A DNA stretch of 10,076 nt from NCBI GenBank assembly GCA_018699755.1, contig JABIRQ010000146.1, positions 1 to 10,076 of the forward strand. Reading direction: 5' to 3'. Under the pieces are notes generated by a model that was not told the origin of the DNA, made no database searches, and saw only the letters and a program-made list of their open reading frames with translations. How positions within the stretch are numbered: position 1 is the first letter of the stretch; every line of letters starts with the position of its first letter. This DNA comes from Rhodospirillaceae bacterium (GTDB lineage: Bacteria; Pseudomonadota; Alphaproteobacteria; CADEGL01). Of this stretch, positions 1-5,741 are shown piece by piece. Position numbers and translations under genes: made by a program.

Positions 1-838
1 CCTCCAGCCGCCCGGCGAGCAGCAAGGCGCGCGCCCGGCCGAGCAGGGCGTCGGTCTCCTCGCCATCCAAGGCCAGGGCCTTGTCGATGGCCGCCATCGC
101 CTCATCAAGGCGGCCCTGGTTGATCAGGGTCTGGCCGAGCCCGGCCCAGGCGCCAGGCTCCTCGGGAGCATCTCCCGGCCTGTCCTCGATCATCGCGCGG
201 TACAGGGTCTCCGCCTCTTCGTACTGAGCCAGCACGTTGCGTCCCAGGGCCAGGTTCGACCGGGCCGGGGCAAAATCTGGCCGAATAGCCAGGGCGCGGC
301 GGAAACAGGCGATCGCCGCGTCGAAGCGCCGCCGCTCCCACAACACCGAACCCAGGTTGTTGAACAGCTCGTGCTCGTCGGGATGGCGTGCGAGCGCCAA
401 GCGGTAATGCGCGAACGCCTCGTCGGTCCGGCCCAGGGACTTGAGCGTCAGGCCGAGATTGATCGCCGCGCCCCGGTGGGCCGGATCGAGGCCCAGGACC
501 GCGCGGTACTGCTCCGCGGCCTCCGCCGGACGTTCGGCGTCGCGCAGGGCGTTGCCCAGGTTGTAGCGCAGCTCGGGCGCCTCGCCGCAGCGGGCGAGCC
601 CCGCGGTCATCACGGCGATCGCGTCCGCGTTGCGCCCCGCCCGGCGCAGGGCGACTCCGAGATTGGCCAGGGCGTCGGCATGGTCGGGCGCGGCACGCAG
701 GGCGTCGTGATAACCCCGAATTGCCCCTTCGAGATCGCCGGCGCGGTGATCGGCCAGCGCGCGCGCGAAAGCGGCTTGGGCCACGACCCCAGGCTCCTCC
801 TCGCCCTTCACATCCGATATTTCCGAACCTTCGGCCAT
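1..838 (-). CDS. Tetratricopeptide-repeat protein, N-terminal part (runs off the left edge)
   Basis: The minus-strand frame is open from ATG at 838-836 to the window edge: 279 codons without a stop. After a short acidic N-terminus (about residues 1-18), the protein is made of consecutive 34-residue TPR units starting near residues 20, 54, 88, 121, 155, 189 and 227. They show the usual helix pattern, for example 'NLGNALRDAERPAEAAEQYR' (94-113) and 'NNLGSVLWERRRFDAAIACF' (160-179), with the recurring G/A, Y/F and P positions. There is no signal peptide or membrane segment, so it is probably a cytoplasmic scaffold. Long TPR arrays of this type in alphaproteobacteria often precede a C-terminal sulfotransferase or glycosyltransferase domain, but that part would lie outside the window and is not seen. 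The ATG start is supported by GGGAG at 847-843, four bases upstream. An in-frame GTG at 853 is a weaker alternative. The gene is divergent from the Nif11-like gene. Confidence 0.85.
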   Translation of the reverse strand, partial: MAEGSEISDVKGEEEPGVVAQAAFARALADHRAGDLEGAIRGYHDALRAAPDHADALANLGVALRRAGRNADAIAVMTAGLARCGEAPELRYNLGNALRDAERPAEAAEQYRAVLGLDPAHRGAAINLGLTLKSLGRTDEAFAHYRLALARHPDEHELFNNLGSVLWERRRFDAAIACFRRALAIRPDFAPARSNLALGRNVLAQYEEAETLYRAMIEDRPGDAPEEPGAWAGLGQTLINQGRLDEAMAAIDKALALDGEETDALLGRARALLLAGRLE

Positions 839-1046
839 ATAGCTCCCGCGCACTCCTACACGGGCGAAGGCTAGCGGGCCGATTCCCGGTTGACCAGCAA
901 CGGCGTATACCGCTGGGCTATGCTGGTCTGATACGAAGCGGGCTATGGTTGCCGGGCGACGATCGGCGTGCAGTCCCTGGTCCGCAACCTCTGTTTCGAG
1001 ATCTGGGTCGAGTTCGGGCTGTGCGGCGAGGGCTAGGGAGGCGCGG

Positions 1047-1334
1047 ATGAGTCGCGCGGAGTTGCAGCGTTTCGTGACCGATGCGAAGGCCGATCCCGCC
1101 CTGACGGCGGAGGCCCGAGCGGTGGGCGAAACGGCCGAGGGCCTGGTGGCCTTCGCGCGTGCGCGCGGCTACGCCGTCGACCTCAAGGATCTGCCGCCCG
1201 AGGCGCGCGGCCAGCGCGGCAACGCCATCGCCGGCCCCGGTTCTCGCCAGAACTCATACAATGCCGTCGGCGACCGTTGGGGCTTCTGGGGCAGCCGCAA
1301 CGCGCCGCGCCCCCTGACCACGGACCGCCTCTAG
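1047..1334 (+). CDS. Nif11-type leader domain protein (possible RiPP precursor)
   Basis: This is a 95-residue protein. Residues 1-49 have the Nif11 leader pattern: start 'MSRAELQRFV', an acidic-polar stretch with 'DPAL', a helix ending 'EGLVAFARARGYAVDLKDL'. The family consensus is roughly 'M...L..F......D..L...L......E.l..lA...Gy.ft..dl'. The tail (50-95) is rich in G, R, N and aromatics ('YNAVGDRWGFWGSRN', 71-85), has no cysteine and no clear GG cleavage site. The start is set by AGGGAGG at 1035-1041, five bases before the ATG; the frame is open upstream to 945 but without such a site. A short inverted repeat (GACCGC 1323-1328 / GCGGTC 1337-1342) spans the stop codon without a T-tract. Family knowledge: Nif11 proteins are either leader-bearing peptide precursors or small proteins near nif genes. 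No maturase, peptidase-transporter or nif gene is visible here, so its role is open. Confidence 0.72.
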   Translation: MSRAELQRFVTDAKADPALTAEARAVGETAEGLVAFARARGYAVDLKDLPPEARGQRGNAIAGPGSRQNSYNAVGDRWGFWGSRNAPRPLTTDRL

Positions 1335-1352
1335 ACGCGGTCAGCAGCGATG

Positions 1353-1859
1353 TTACGGAGAAAGGAGGGGGCGGTCGCCAATGATCGCCCGCGCATTGGC
1401 CAAGTCGGGGGACAGGCGCAGATGCGCGACGAGGTCACGCAACTCCCCGACCGGGGTGCCGATCAGGACCGCACCGGCGGATGCCGGGAGGTCATGGTCG
1501 ACGACCGCGCTGGGTACACGGTCGGGCCAAGTATCGGCTTGCGGAAGGACGCCGCCGGGCTTCTCCGGAGAGGAGGGCCCGGAAGCGGTCCATTTGCCGA
1601 TCTCGTGCGGATCGTCGGCGACCGCCATCGCAACGACCGGGGGGACGTTGCGAGAGTGTCCGGGCATGCGCAGGCGAAAAGCCGGGCGCATGCCGGATGT
1701 CGGGGTCGTTCGTGGGGCGACGCGCAAGGCCGCGCCGCTCCCCGCAGGGTAGGCTGGAGGTAGGTTCGTCACACTCACTGGGACCGGGTTCCGGCGAATG
1801 CGGCCGATAGGACTAAGCCGGTCGGCTTGATGGTGGGCTCGAACCGCCGTTTCATACAC
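1353..1859 (-). CDS. Hypothetical protein, weakly supported ORF
   Basis: This is a 168-codon minus-strand frame ending 18 bp from the Nif11-like stop in convergent orientation. I do not recognise it. The C-terminal two thirds has GC-rich third positions and alternating hydrophobic/polar segments ('VVDHDLPASAGAVLIGTPVG', then 'ELRDLVAHLRLSP'), which look like real protein. The first 30 or so codons have much less biased third positions and may not be translated. No good Shine-Dalgarno sits before the ATG at 1859: GGGGAGGG lies 13 bases upstream, too far. In-frame GTGs at 1775 and 1769 also lack one. There is no signal peptide or membrane helix. It may be a diverged small protein or the remnant of a longer gene. 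Overlapping plus-strand frames (1350-1763, 1381-1752, 1481-1810) look less protein-like, being rich in Arg, Gly and Ser without structure. Confidence 0.33.
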   Translation of the reverse strand: MYETAVRAHHQADRLSPIGRIRRNPVPVSVTNLPPAYPAGSGAALRVAPRTTPTSGMRPAFRLRMPGHSRNVPPVVAMAVADDPHEIGKWTASGPSSPEKPGGVLPQADTWPDRVPSAVVDHDLPASAGAVLIGTPVGELRDLVAHLRLSPDLANARAIIGDRPLLSP

Positions 1860-1945
1860 GATTGCAAACCCTCCCCGTCGGCCGGTTCGCCTTCACCGGC
1901 CCGCAGATGGTGGCTCCGCATCCCCACCGCCGATACTGACCGTGC

Positions 1946-1970
1946 GTATAGAAACTATACGAAGGTATAG
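1946..1970. promoter_or_regulatory. Operator-like GTATAG repeat block upstream of the YihY gene
   Basis: GTATAG (1946-1951), AAA, CTATAC (1955-1960), GAAG, GTATAG (1965-1970). The first two copies form a perfect 6-bp inverted repeat and the third is a direct repeat of the first. The block is AT-rich in otherwise very GC-rich DNA and ends six bases before a -35-like hexamer, so it may be a regulator-binding site. Function is inferred only from its symmetry and position. Confidence 0.35.
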
Positions 1971-1976
1971 CCCGCC

Positions 1977-2006
1977 CTGACCCGGCGGCGGCGAATTCGC
2001 TATGCT
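1977..2006 (+). promoter_or_regulatory. Candidate sigma-70 promoter for the YihY-family gene
   Basis: CTGACC (1977-1982) and TATGCT (2001-2006) are separated by 18 bp and resemble alphaproteobacterial -35/-10 elements. Transcription would begin near 2012-2014. If this promoter is real, the ATG at 2002 could not be used from it, because that ATG lies inside the -10 element. Confidence 0.35.
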
Positions 2007-3387
2007 GGGCGCGAGAACACGCGAAACGGAGCGCCGATTGCTCGACCGATTGCGCAACATTCCCGAGACGGCGCGCGCCGTGGACCGCGCGATCTGGCGC
2101 GCCCGCACCACCGCCATGCCCTGGTGGCAGCGCTGGCCCCTGCGGGTGTTGCGCCTCGTCTATGCCGTGCTGCGCGACTGGAACCGCTCCCAGATCAGCA
2201 TGCGGGCCACGGGCCTCGTCTACACCACCCTGCTCTCGCTCGTCCCGCTGCTGGCGATCAGCTTTTCGATCCTCAAGGGCTTCGGCGTCCACAACCAGAT
2301 CGAGCCGATGCTGCTCCGCCTTCTCGCGCCGCTCGGCGACAAGGCGATCGAGATCACCGCGAACATCATCGACTTCGTCGACAACATGAAGGTCGGCGTG
2401 CTCGGCTCGGTCGGCTTCCTGCTGCTCTTTTTCACGGTCATCTCGCTGATGTCGAAGATCGAGCGGGCCTTCAACCATGTCTGGCGGATTCAGCGCGAAC
2501 GCAACCTGACCCAGCGGGTGCGCGACTATATCAGCGTGCTCGTGCTCGGCCCGGCTCTCATCTTCGGCGCCCTCGGCATCACGGCGTCCCTGACCAGTCA
2601 CGAGGTCGTCCAGTCCCTCGCCGCAATCGAACCCGTCGGCACCTTCGTCGCGATCCTCGGCCGGATCATTCCCTATTTCATGACGGCCCTGGCCTTCCTC
2701 TTCATCTACCTCTACATGCCGAACACGAGGGTGTATCCGCGCGCCGCCCTCGCCGGCGCCTCGATCGCCGCCGTCCTGTGGAGCATCGCGGGCTGGGGCT
2801 TCGCCTCCTTCGTCGCAAGCTCGCCCAACTACGCGGCGATCTATTCCGGTTTCGCGACCCTCTTCGTCTTCCTGCTCTGGCTCTACATCAGTTGGATGAT
2901 CCTGCTGACCGGGGCGGCCGTCGCCTTCTTCGTCCAGAACCCGGACTATATGGGCGCCGATCCGCAGGCCCTGGAACTCGGCAACCGCGGGCGCGAGCGG
3001 GTCGCCCTGCTGGTCGTGCAACGCATCGGACGCGCCTACTACCAAGGCGAAGCGCCGCCCTCGACCGACGGGCTGGCCCAGGCCCTGCGCGTGCCCCCCG
3101 GCATCGTCGAGCCGATCCTGATGGCCTTGGAGGAGGCGGGCCTGATCGCCCGGATTGGCGAGGATCAGAACGCCTATCTGCCCGCCGCGCCCTGGGAGAT
3201 GACCCCGGTCAACGCCGCCCTGGACGCCATCCGGGGCGCCCAGCGCCTGACCCTTGTGATCGAGCGCCTGCCCGAGGAATCGGCCGTCGCCGAGGTCGTC
3301 AAGGCGGTCGAGGACAGCACAGAAAGCGCGCTCCGCGGCCGCACCCTGAAGGACCTGGCCATCGACGGCGACGAAACGATCGCTTGA
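2002..3387 (+). CDS. yihY: YihY/BrkB-family inner-membrane protein with C-terminal winged-helix-like domain
   Basis: This is a 461-residue membrane protein of the YihY/virulence factor BrkB family (UPF0761). Family features are the segment 'SMRATGLVYTTLLSLVPLLA' (66-85) and six hydrophobic helices: about 72-92, 133-152, 176-197, 212-238, 248-270 and 284-310. The loop 'SKIERAFNHVWRI' (151-163) and 'PNYAAIYSGFATLFVFLLWL' (275-294) are characteristic. Residues 325-461 form a soluble tail whose middle ('STDGLAQALRVPPGIVEPILMALEEAGLIAR') looks like a winged-helix fold, as in the long alphaproteobacterial members; E. coli YihY lacks much of this. The molecular function of the family is not settled. 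Start: ATG 2002 has no clear Shine-Dalgarno and overlaps a -10-like TATGCT. In-frame TTG at 2038, six bases after ACGGAG (2026-2031), is a serious alternative and would give 449 residues. The gene stands alone and converges on the thioesterase gene, with 10 bp between the stop codons. Confidence 0.88.
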   Translation: MLGARTRETERRLLDRLRNIPETARAVDRAIWRARTTAMPWWQRWPLRVLRLVYAVLRDWNRSQISMRATGLVYTTLLSLVPLLAISFSILKGFGVHNQIEPMLLRLLAPLGDKAIEITANIIDFVDNMKVGVLGSVGFLLLFFTVISLMSKIERAFNHVWRIQRERNLTQRVRDYISVLVLGPALIFGALGITASLTSHEVVQSLAAIEPVGTFVAILGRIIPYFMTALAFLFIYLYMPNTRVYPRAALAGASIAAVLWSIAGWGFASFVASSPNYAAIYSGFATLFVFLLWLYISWMILLTGAAVAFFVQNPDYMGADPQALELGNRGRERVALLVVQRIGRAYYQGEAPPSTDGLAQALRVPPGIVEPILMALEEAGLIARIGEDQNAYLPAAPWEMTPVNAALDAIRGAQRLTLVIERLPEESAVAEVVKAVEDSTESALRGRTLKDLAIDGDETIA

Positions 3388-3397
3388 GGCGCCGCGC

Positions 3398-3823
3398 CTA
3401 TGCCGCGACGAGATAGGGCGTCAGGCTCACCCGGACCGAATCCGGAATCGCCATGGACGTCGCCGTCTTATGGTTCAGCACCACATTGACCAGGGTCGTC
3501 TTGAAGGCCTCTTCGCCGCTCTTCTTAAAGGCCGTGACGATCCAGGTGATCGATTTCGTGCCGAGCCGGCCGACCTGCAAGGTCAGGTCGAAGCTCTCGC
3601 CCTCCATCAGCGGAGAGGAATAGTCGCAGCTCGCATGGACGAAGGGCAGGTCGAAACCCTTTTCCTGGATCATCTGGCGGAAGGTGAAGCCCAGCCGGTC
3701 GCGCAGGAATTCCTCGATCACCTCGCCCGCGAAATCGAAGGCGCGGGGCATGTTGATCATGACGGCCATATCGGCATGGCCCCACCAGATCGTCCGCTCG
3801 GTCCGGAAAACCTCTCCCGCCAT
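3398..3823 (-). CDS. Hotdog-fold acyl-CoA thioesterase, 4HBT/YbgC-like
   Basis: This 141-residue protein, the usual size of a single hotdog domain, is predicted to hydrolyse acyl- or aroyl-CoA thioesters in the cytoplasm. The N-terminal segment 'TIWWGHADMAVMINMPRAFD' (11-30) matches the 4-hydroxybenzoyl-CoA thioesterase motif (R.GH.D..G.....Y..), with the catalytic-type aspartate at D18. The long hotdog helix follows (31-55), then the strands 'GESFDLTLQVGRLGTKSITW' (75-94) and 'LVNVVLNHKTATSMAIP' (111-127). Met replaces the common Pro/Ala after the Asp, and Asn-Met-Pro replaces the usual Tyr-containing region, so the substrate pocket is unusual. Its ATG lies five bases after the stop of the preceding PaaI-like gene, with AGG just before that stop, which suggests translational coupling. 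It is the last gene of the minus-strand unit that starts with the amidohydrolase. Substrate unknown. Confidence 0.85.
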   Translation of the reverse strand: MAGEVFRTERTIWWGHADMAVMINMPRAFDFAGEVIEEFLRDRLGFTFRQMIQEKGFDLPFVHASCDYSSPLMEGESFDLTLQVGRLGTKSITWIVTAFKKSGEEAFKTTLVNVVLNHKTATSMAIPDSVRVSLTPYLVAA

Positions 3824-3828
3824 CGCGT

Positions 3829-4251
3829 CTACCTGGAAAGCGTGCTGTAGCAGCCGCGCCCGCTGGCGATCAGCCGCCCGTCGTCGTTGAACAATTCGAT
3901 ATCGGCGAAGCCGATGGAGCGCCCGGCGCGCACGATCCGCGCCTTGGCCGTGAGGTCGGTGTCAATCGCCGGGCGGACGAAGTCGATGCGCAGGTCGATG
4001 GTCGGAATGCCCCGGCCGGTCGCCAGCATCAGGACGAAATCCCCCGCAATATCGATGAAGGTTGCGATCACCCCGCCGTGCCACTGGCCCGATTCGGGCA
4101 TGCGTTCGAAATCGTCCTTGTAAGGCAGCTTAAGCACCAACTCTTGCTTGTCCAGGTCGGCCGCGACCAACTCGACCCCCAGAAACTCGTGGTACTTCCC
4201 CGTGGCCAGCCATTTGCGGATGGTCTCCAGAATTTCCGGCTCTTCGCTCAC
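3829..4251 (-). CDS. PaaI-like hotdog-fold thioesterase
   Basis: This is a 140-residue protein of the PaaI/YdiI type of thioesterase. It has the family signature 'WHGGVIATFIDIAGDF' (57-72), with HGG followed by the nucleophile or general-base position D67. Before it comes 'GVELVAADLDKQELVLKLPY' (25-44); after it, the strand 'TIDLRIDFVRPA' (84-95) and the final 'ASGRGCYST'. Family members hydrolyse medium-chain or aromatic acyl-CoAs and typically act as tetramers in the cytoplasm. The start is GTG at 4251-4249, set by a strong AAGGAGGA at 4266-4259, seven bases upstream. The gene lies 45 bp after the amidohydrolase and 5 bp before the second thioesterase gene. A tandem 17-bp duplication fills part of the gap before it and supplies the first bases of its Shine-Dalgarno. 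Confidence 0.87.
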   Translation of the reverse strand: MSEEPEILETIRKWLATGKYHEFLGVELVAADLDKQELVLKLPYKDDFERMPESGQWHGGVIATFIDIAGDFVLMLATGRGIPTIDLRIDFVRPAIDTDLTAKARIVRAGRSIGFADIELFNDDGRLIASGRGCYSTLSR

Positions 4252-4263
4252 CGCCTTGTCCTC

Positions 4264-4297
4264 CTTCGCGTGATACCAGTCTTCGCGTGATACCAGT
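4264..4297. repeat. Perfect 17-bp tandem duplication
   Basis: CTTCGCGTGATACCAGT occurs twice head to tail (4264-4280 and 4281-4297) with no mismatch. It fills the gap between the amidohydrolase stop codon (4299-4297, whose last base is shared with the repeat) and the Shine-Dalgarno of the PaaI-like gene. Only the copy at 4264-4280 runs into GAGG on the minus strand and so helps form that ribosome-binding site. It is probably a slippage duplication that lengthened the spacer without touching either reading frame. Confidence 0.9.
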
Positions 4298-5508
4298 CAG
4301 GCCCGCGATGCGCGGACCGAAACCCCGGCCTTGTAGACCTGGGCGATCTTCGCCTTCTCGCACAGGACGGAAATATCGGCCAGCGGGTCGCCGTCGATCA
4401 GCAGCAGGTCCGCCTCGCGGCCCGGCTCAATCGCGCCGACCCGATCCGCCATGTCCAGCAGTTCGGCCGCCCGCCCGGTCGAAGCGCAAATCGCCTCCAT
4501 CGGGGTCATGCCCAATTCGACCATGGTTTCCAATTCGCGCGCGTTCTCGCCATGCCGGTTGTAGGGGGTGCCCGCGTCGGTGCCCATGGCGATCCGGACG
4601 CCCGCCTCATGCGCCTTGCGAAAGCTCTCGCGCTGACGCTCCAGCGCCGCCTCCGCCTTCATCACGGCATGACAGGGAATACCGCCCTCGTGTCCCTCCT
4701 GGACGATGACCTTGCAGGCCCAGGTCGTAGGGACCAGCCAGACGTCGCGTTCGAGCATCATCTGAATCGCTTCGTCGTCGAGGAAATAGGCGTGCTCGAC
4801 CGAATCGATGCCGGCCCGCAGGGCGTTCTTGATTCCGGCCGCGCCATGGGCGTGGACGGCCGCGCGCCGGCCGGCCTTGTGCGCCTCCTCGATGGCGGCG
4901 CGCATCTCCTCTTCTTCGAGCTGCGGCGATTCGGGCTGGGTGCCGGGCGAGAGGATGCCCCCCGAGGCGATCAGCTTGATCCAGTCCGCCCCGGCCTTGA
5001 TCTGCTCGCGCGCCGCCTTGCGCAATTCGTCCGGCCCGTCGGCCTCGCGCCCGAATTGCCAGCAATGGCCGCCGGTCATGGTCAGCGGCCGGCCGGCCAG
5101 GACCAGGCGCGGGGTCTTGCGCCAGATGCCCTCGACCACGGCCTTGCGGAAATCGATATCGACATGAAGCTTGGCGCCAAGATCGCGGACGGTCGTGACT
5201 CCGGCGGCCAGGCTGCGCTCGGCATTGGTGGCCAGGCGCAGGGCCGCGACGGCGGGCGGGTCGCCGGCGATCTGGTGGATCGCGTCGGGCGCCCCATCTA
5301 GGCTGAGATGAACGTGGCAGTCGATCAGGCCCGGCATCAGGGTCCGCCCCGCTCCGTCCTCGACAGGCAGGCGGGGCGCGGACGGCAGATCGGCCTTGGC
5401 GCCGACCTCCCGGATCACACCGCCCTCGACGGCGACGAAACAATCCACCGTGGCGCCACCCAGACCGTCGATCACGGTCACGTTCGCGATAATTCCGTCC
5501 CGGTCCAT
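4297..5508 (-). CDS. Amidohydrolase, COG1228 type (imidazolonepropionase / Xaa-Pro dipeptidase-like)
   Basis: This 403-residue metal-dependent hydrolase has the full binuclear amidohydrolase set (numbering from the ATG at 5508): HVH at 65-67 in 'MPGLIDCHVHLSLDG', a probable carboxylated lysine K178 in 'GADWIKLIASGG', histidines in 'AVHAHG' (219, 221) and 'SVEHAYF' (239), and D311 in 'AMGTDAGTP'. The small beta domain is formed by both ends ('VDCFVAVEGGVIREVGAKAD' and 'GREADLLLIDGDPLADISVL'). The 'LTMTGGHCWQFGREADGPDE' segment is typical of the COG1228 group, which contains imidazolonepropionases, Xaa-Pro and Xaa-Arg/Lys dipeptidases and many uncharacterised enzymes. No signal peptide is seen, so it is cytoplasmic. 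Start: ATG 5508 is five bases after GGGGGAG (5520-5514). The in-frame GTG at 5514 lies inside that Shine-Dalgarno and is less likely. It is the first gene of a unit with two thioesterases and is divergent from the TRAP operon, which suggests that it processes the imported compound. Confidence 0.9.
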   Translation of the reverse strand: MDRDGIIANVTVIDGLGGATVDCFVAVEGGVIREVGAKADLPSAPRLPVEDGAGRTLMPGLIDCHVHLSLDGAPDAIHQIAGDPPAVAALRLATNAERSLAAGVTTVRDLGAKLHVDIDFRKAVVEGIWRKTPRLVLAGRPLTMTGGHCWQFGREADGPDELRKAAREQIKAGADWIKLIASGGILSPGTQPESPQLEEEEMRAAIEEAHKAGRRAAVHAHGAAGIKNALRAGIDSVEHAYFLDDEAIQMMLERDVWLVPTTWACKVIVQEGHEGGIPCHAVMKAEAALERQRESFRKAHEAGVRIAMGTDAGTPYNRHGENARELETMVELGMTPMEAICASTGRAAELLDMADRVGAIEPGREADLLLIDGDPLADISVLCEKAKIAQVYKAGVSVRASRA

Positions 5509-5513
5509 GCTCA

Positions 5514-5520
5514 CTCCCCC
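5514..5520 (-). promoter_or_regulatory. Ribosome-binding site deciding the amidohydrolase start
   Basis: GGGGGAG on the minus strand lies five bases before the ATG at 5508. It overlaps the upstream in-frame GTG (5514-5512), which therefore cannot use it. This favours the 403-residue product over the 405-residue one. Confidence 0.6.
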
Positions 5521-5553
5521 GCCAAGGCCCGCATCTTCGTCGAGCCTCCGGGC

Positions 5554-5567
5554 ACGGGCAAGCCCGT
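5554..5567. promoter_or_regulatory. Palindrome in the divergent intergenic region (possible operator)
   Basis: ACGGGC, AA, GCCCGT is a perfect 6-bp inverted repeat with a 2-bp centre. It lies about 45 bp before the amidohydrolase start and about 40 bp before the proposed dctP promoter. It could bind a dimeric regulator controlling both divergent units, or be a chance GC-rich palindrome. Confidence 0.25.
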
Positions 5568-5599
5568 CCGACCGCCCATCGGCGGGATTCCGATAATCC

Positions 5600-5629
5600 T
5601 TGGTGCGCCGATTGCCCTTTTGTTACAGT
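5600..5629 (+). promoter_or_regulatory. Candidate promoter for the TRAP operon
   Basis: TTGGTG (5600-5605) and TACAGT (5624-5629) are 18 bp apart. A TG at 5621-5622, one base before the -10, gives an extended -10 form. It sits in the most T-rich part of the 233-bp region between the divergent genes. A transcript would have a leader of roughly 105 bases before the dctP start at 5742. Confidence 0.35.
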
Positions 5630-5741
5630 CCTTCCCCCGGTCGCACGGGAGGAACAAATTTCGGCGACCGATCGTGGCGATCCGGAAGGCTGGCGACAGC
5701 CGGCCAGGAATTGCCGGGAGGTACACTCGGAGGAGGTTTTA

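Noticed and set aside
890..924. TTGACC ... TATGCT as promoter of the Nif11-like gene
   Set aside because: The spacer is 23 bp, too long for a sigma-70 promoter, and no better -35 fits TATGCT at 919-924. The same 10-mer GCTATGCTGG recurs at 1999-2008, where the spacing is acceptable.
968..1036. Short frame ending 'FEIWVEFGLCGEG' just before the Nif11-like gene
   Set aside because: It has only a GTG start with no ribosome-binding site and about 22 codons. The composition is protein-like but there is too little to support a gene.
1852..3045. 397-codon minus-strand open frame opposite the YihY gene
   Set aside because: It is the antisense shadow of the membrane segments, with no recognisable domain.
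3387..3399. AGGCG-CCG-CGCCT inverted repeat between the convergent YihY and thioesterase genes as a bidirectional terminator
   Set aside because: The stem is only 5 bp with a 3-base loop and no T-tract on either side.
2124..3416. 430-codon plus-strand frame overlapping the YihY gene
   Set aside because: It is a second frame of the same GC-rich region. Its product is rich in Arg, Pro and Gly without family motifs, whereas the 2002-3387 frame shows all YihY features.
5511..5726. 71-codon minus-strand ORF ending four bases before the amidohydrolase ATG, possible leader peptide
   Set aside because: No Shine-Dalgarno before its starts and no family features; it covers the region where regulatory signals are expected.
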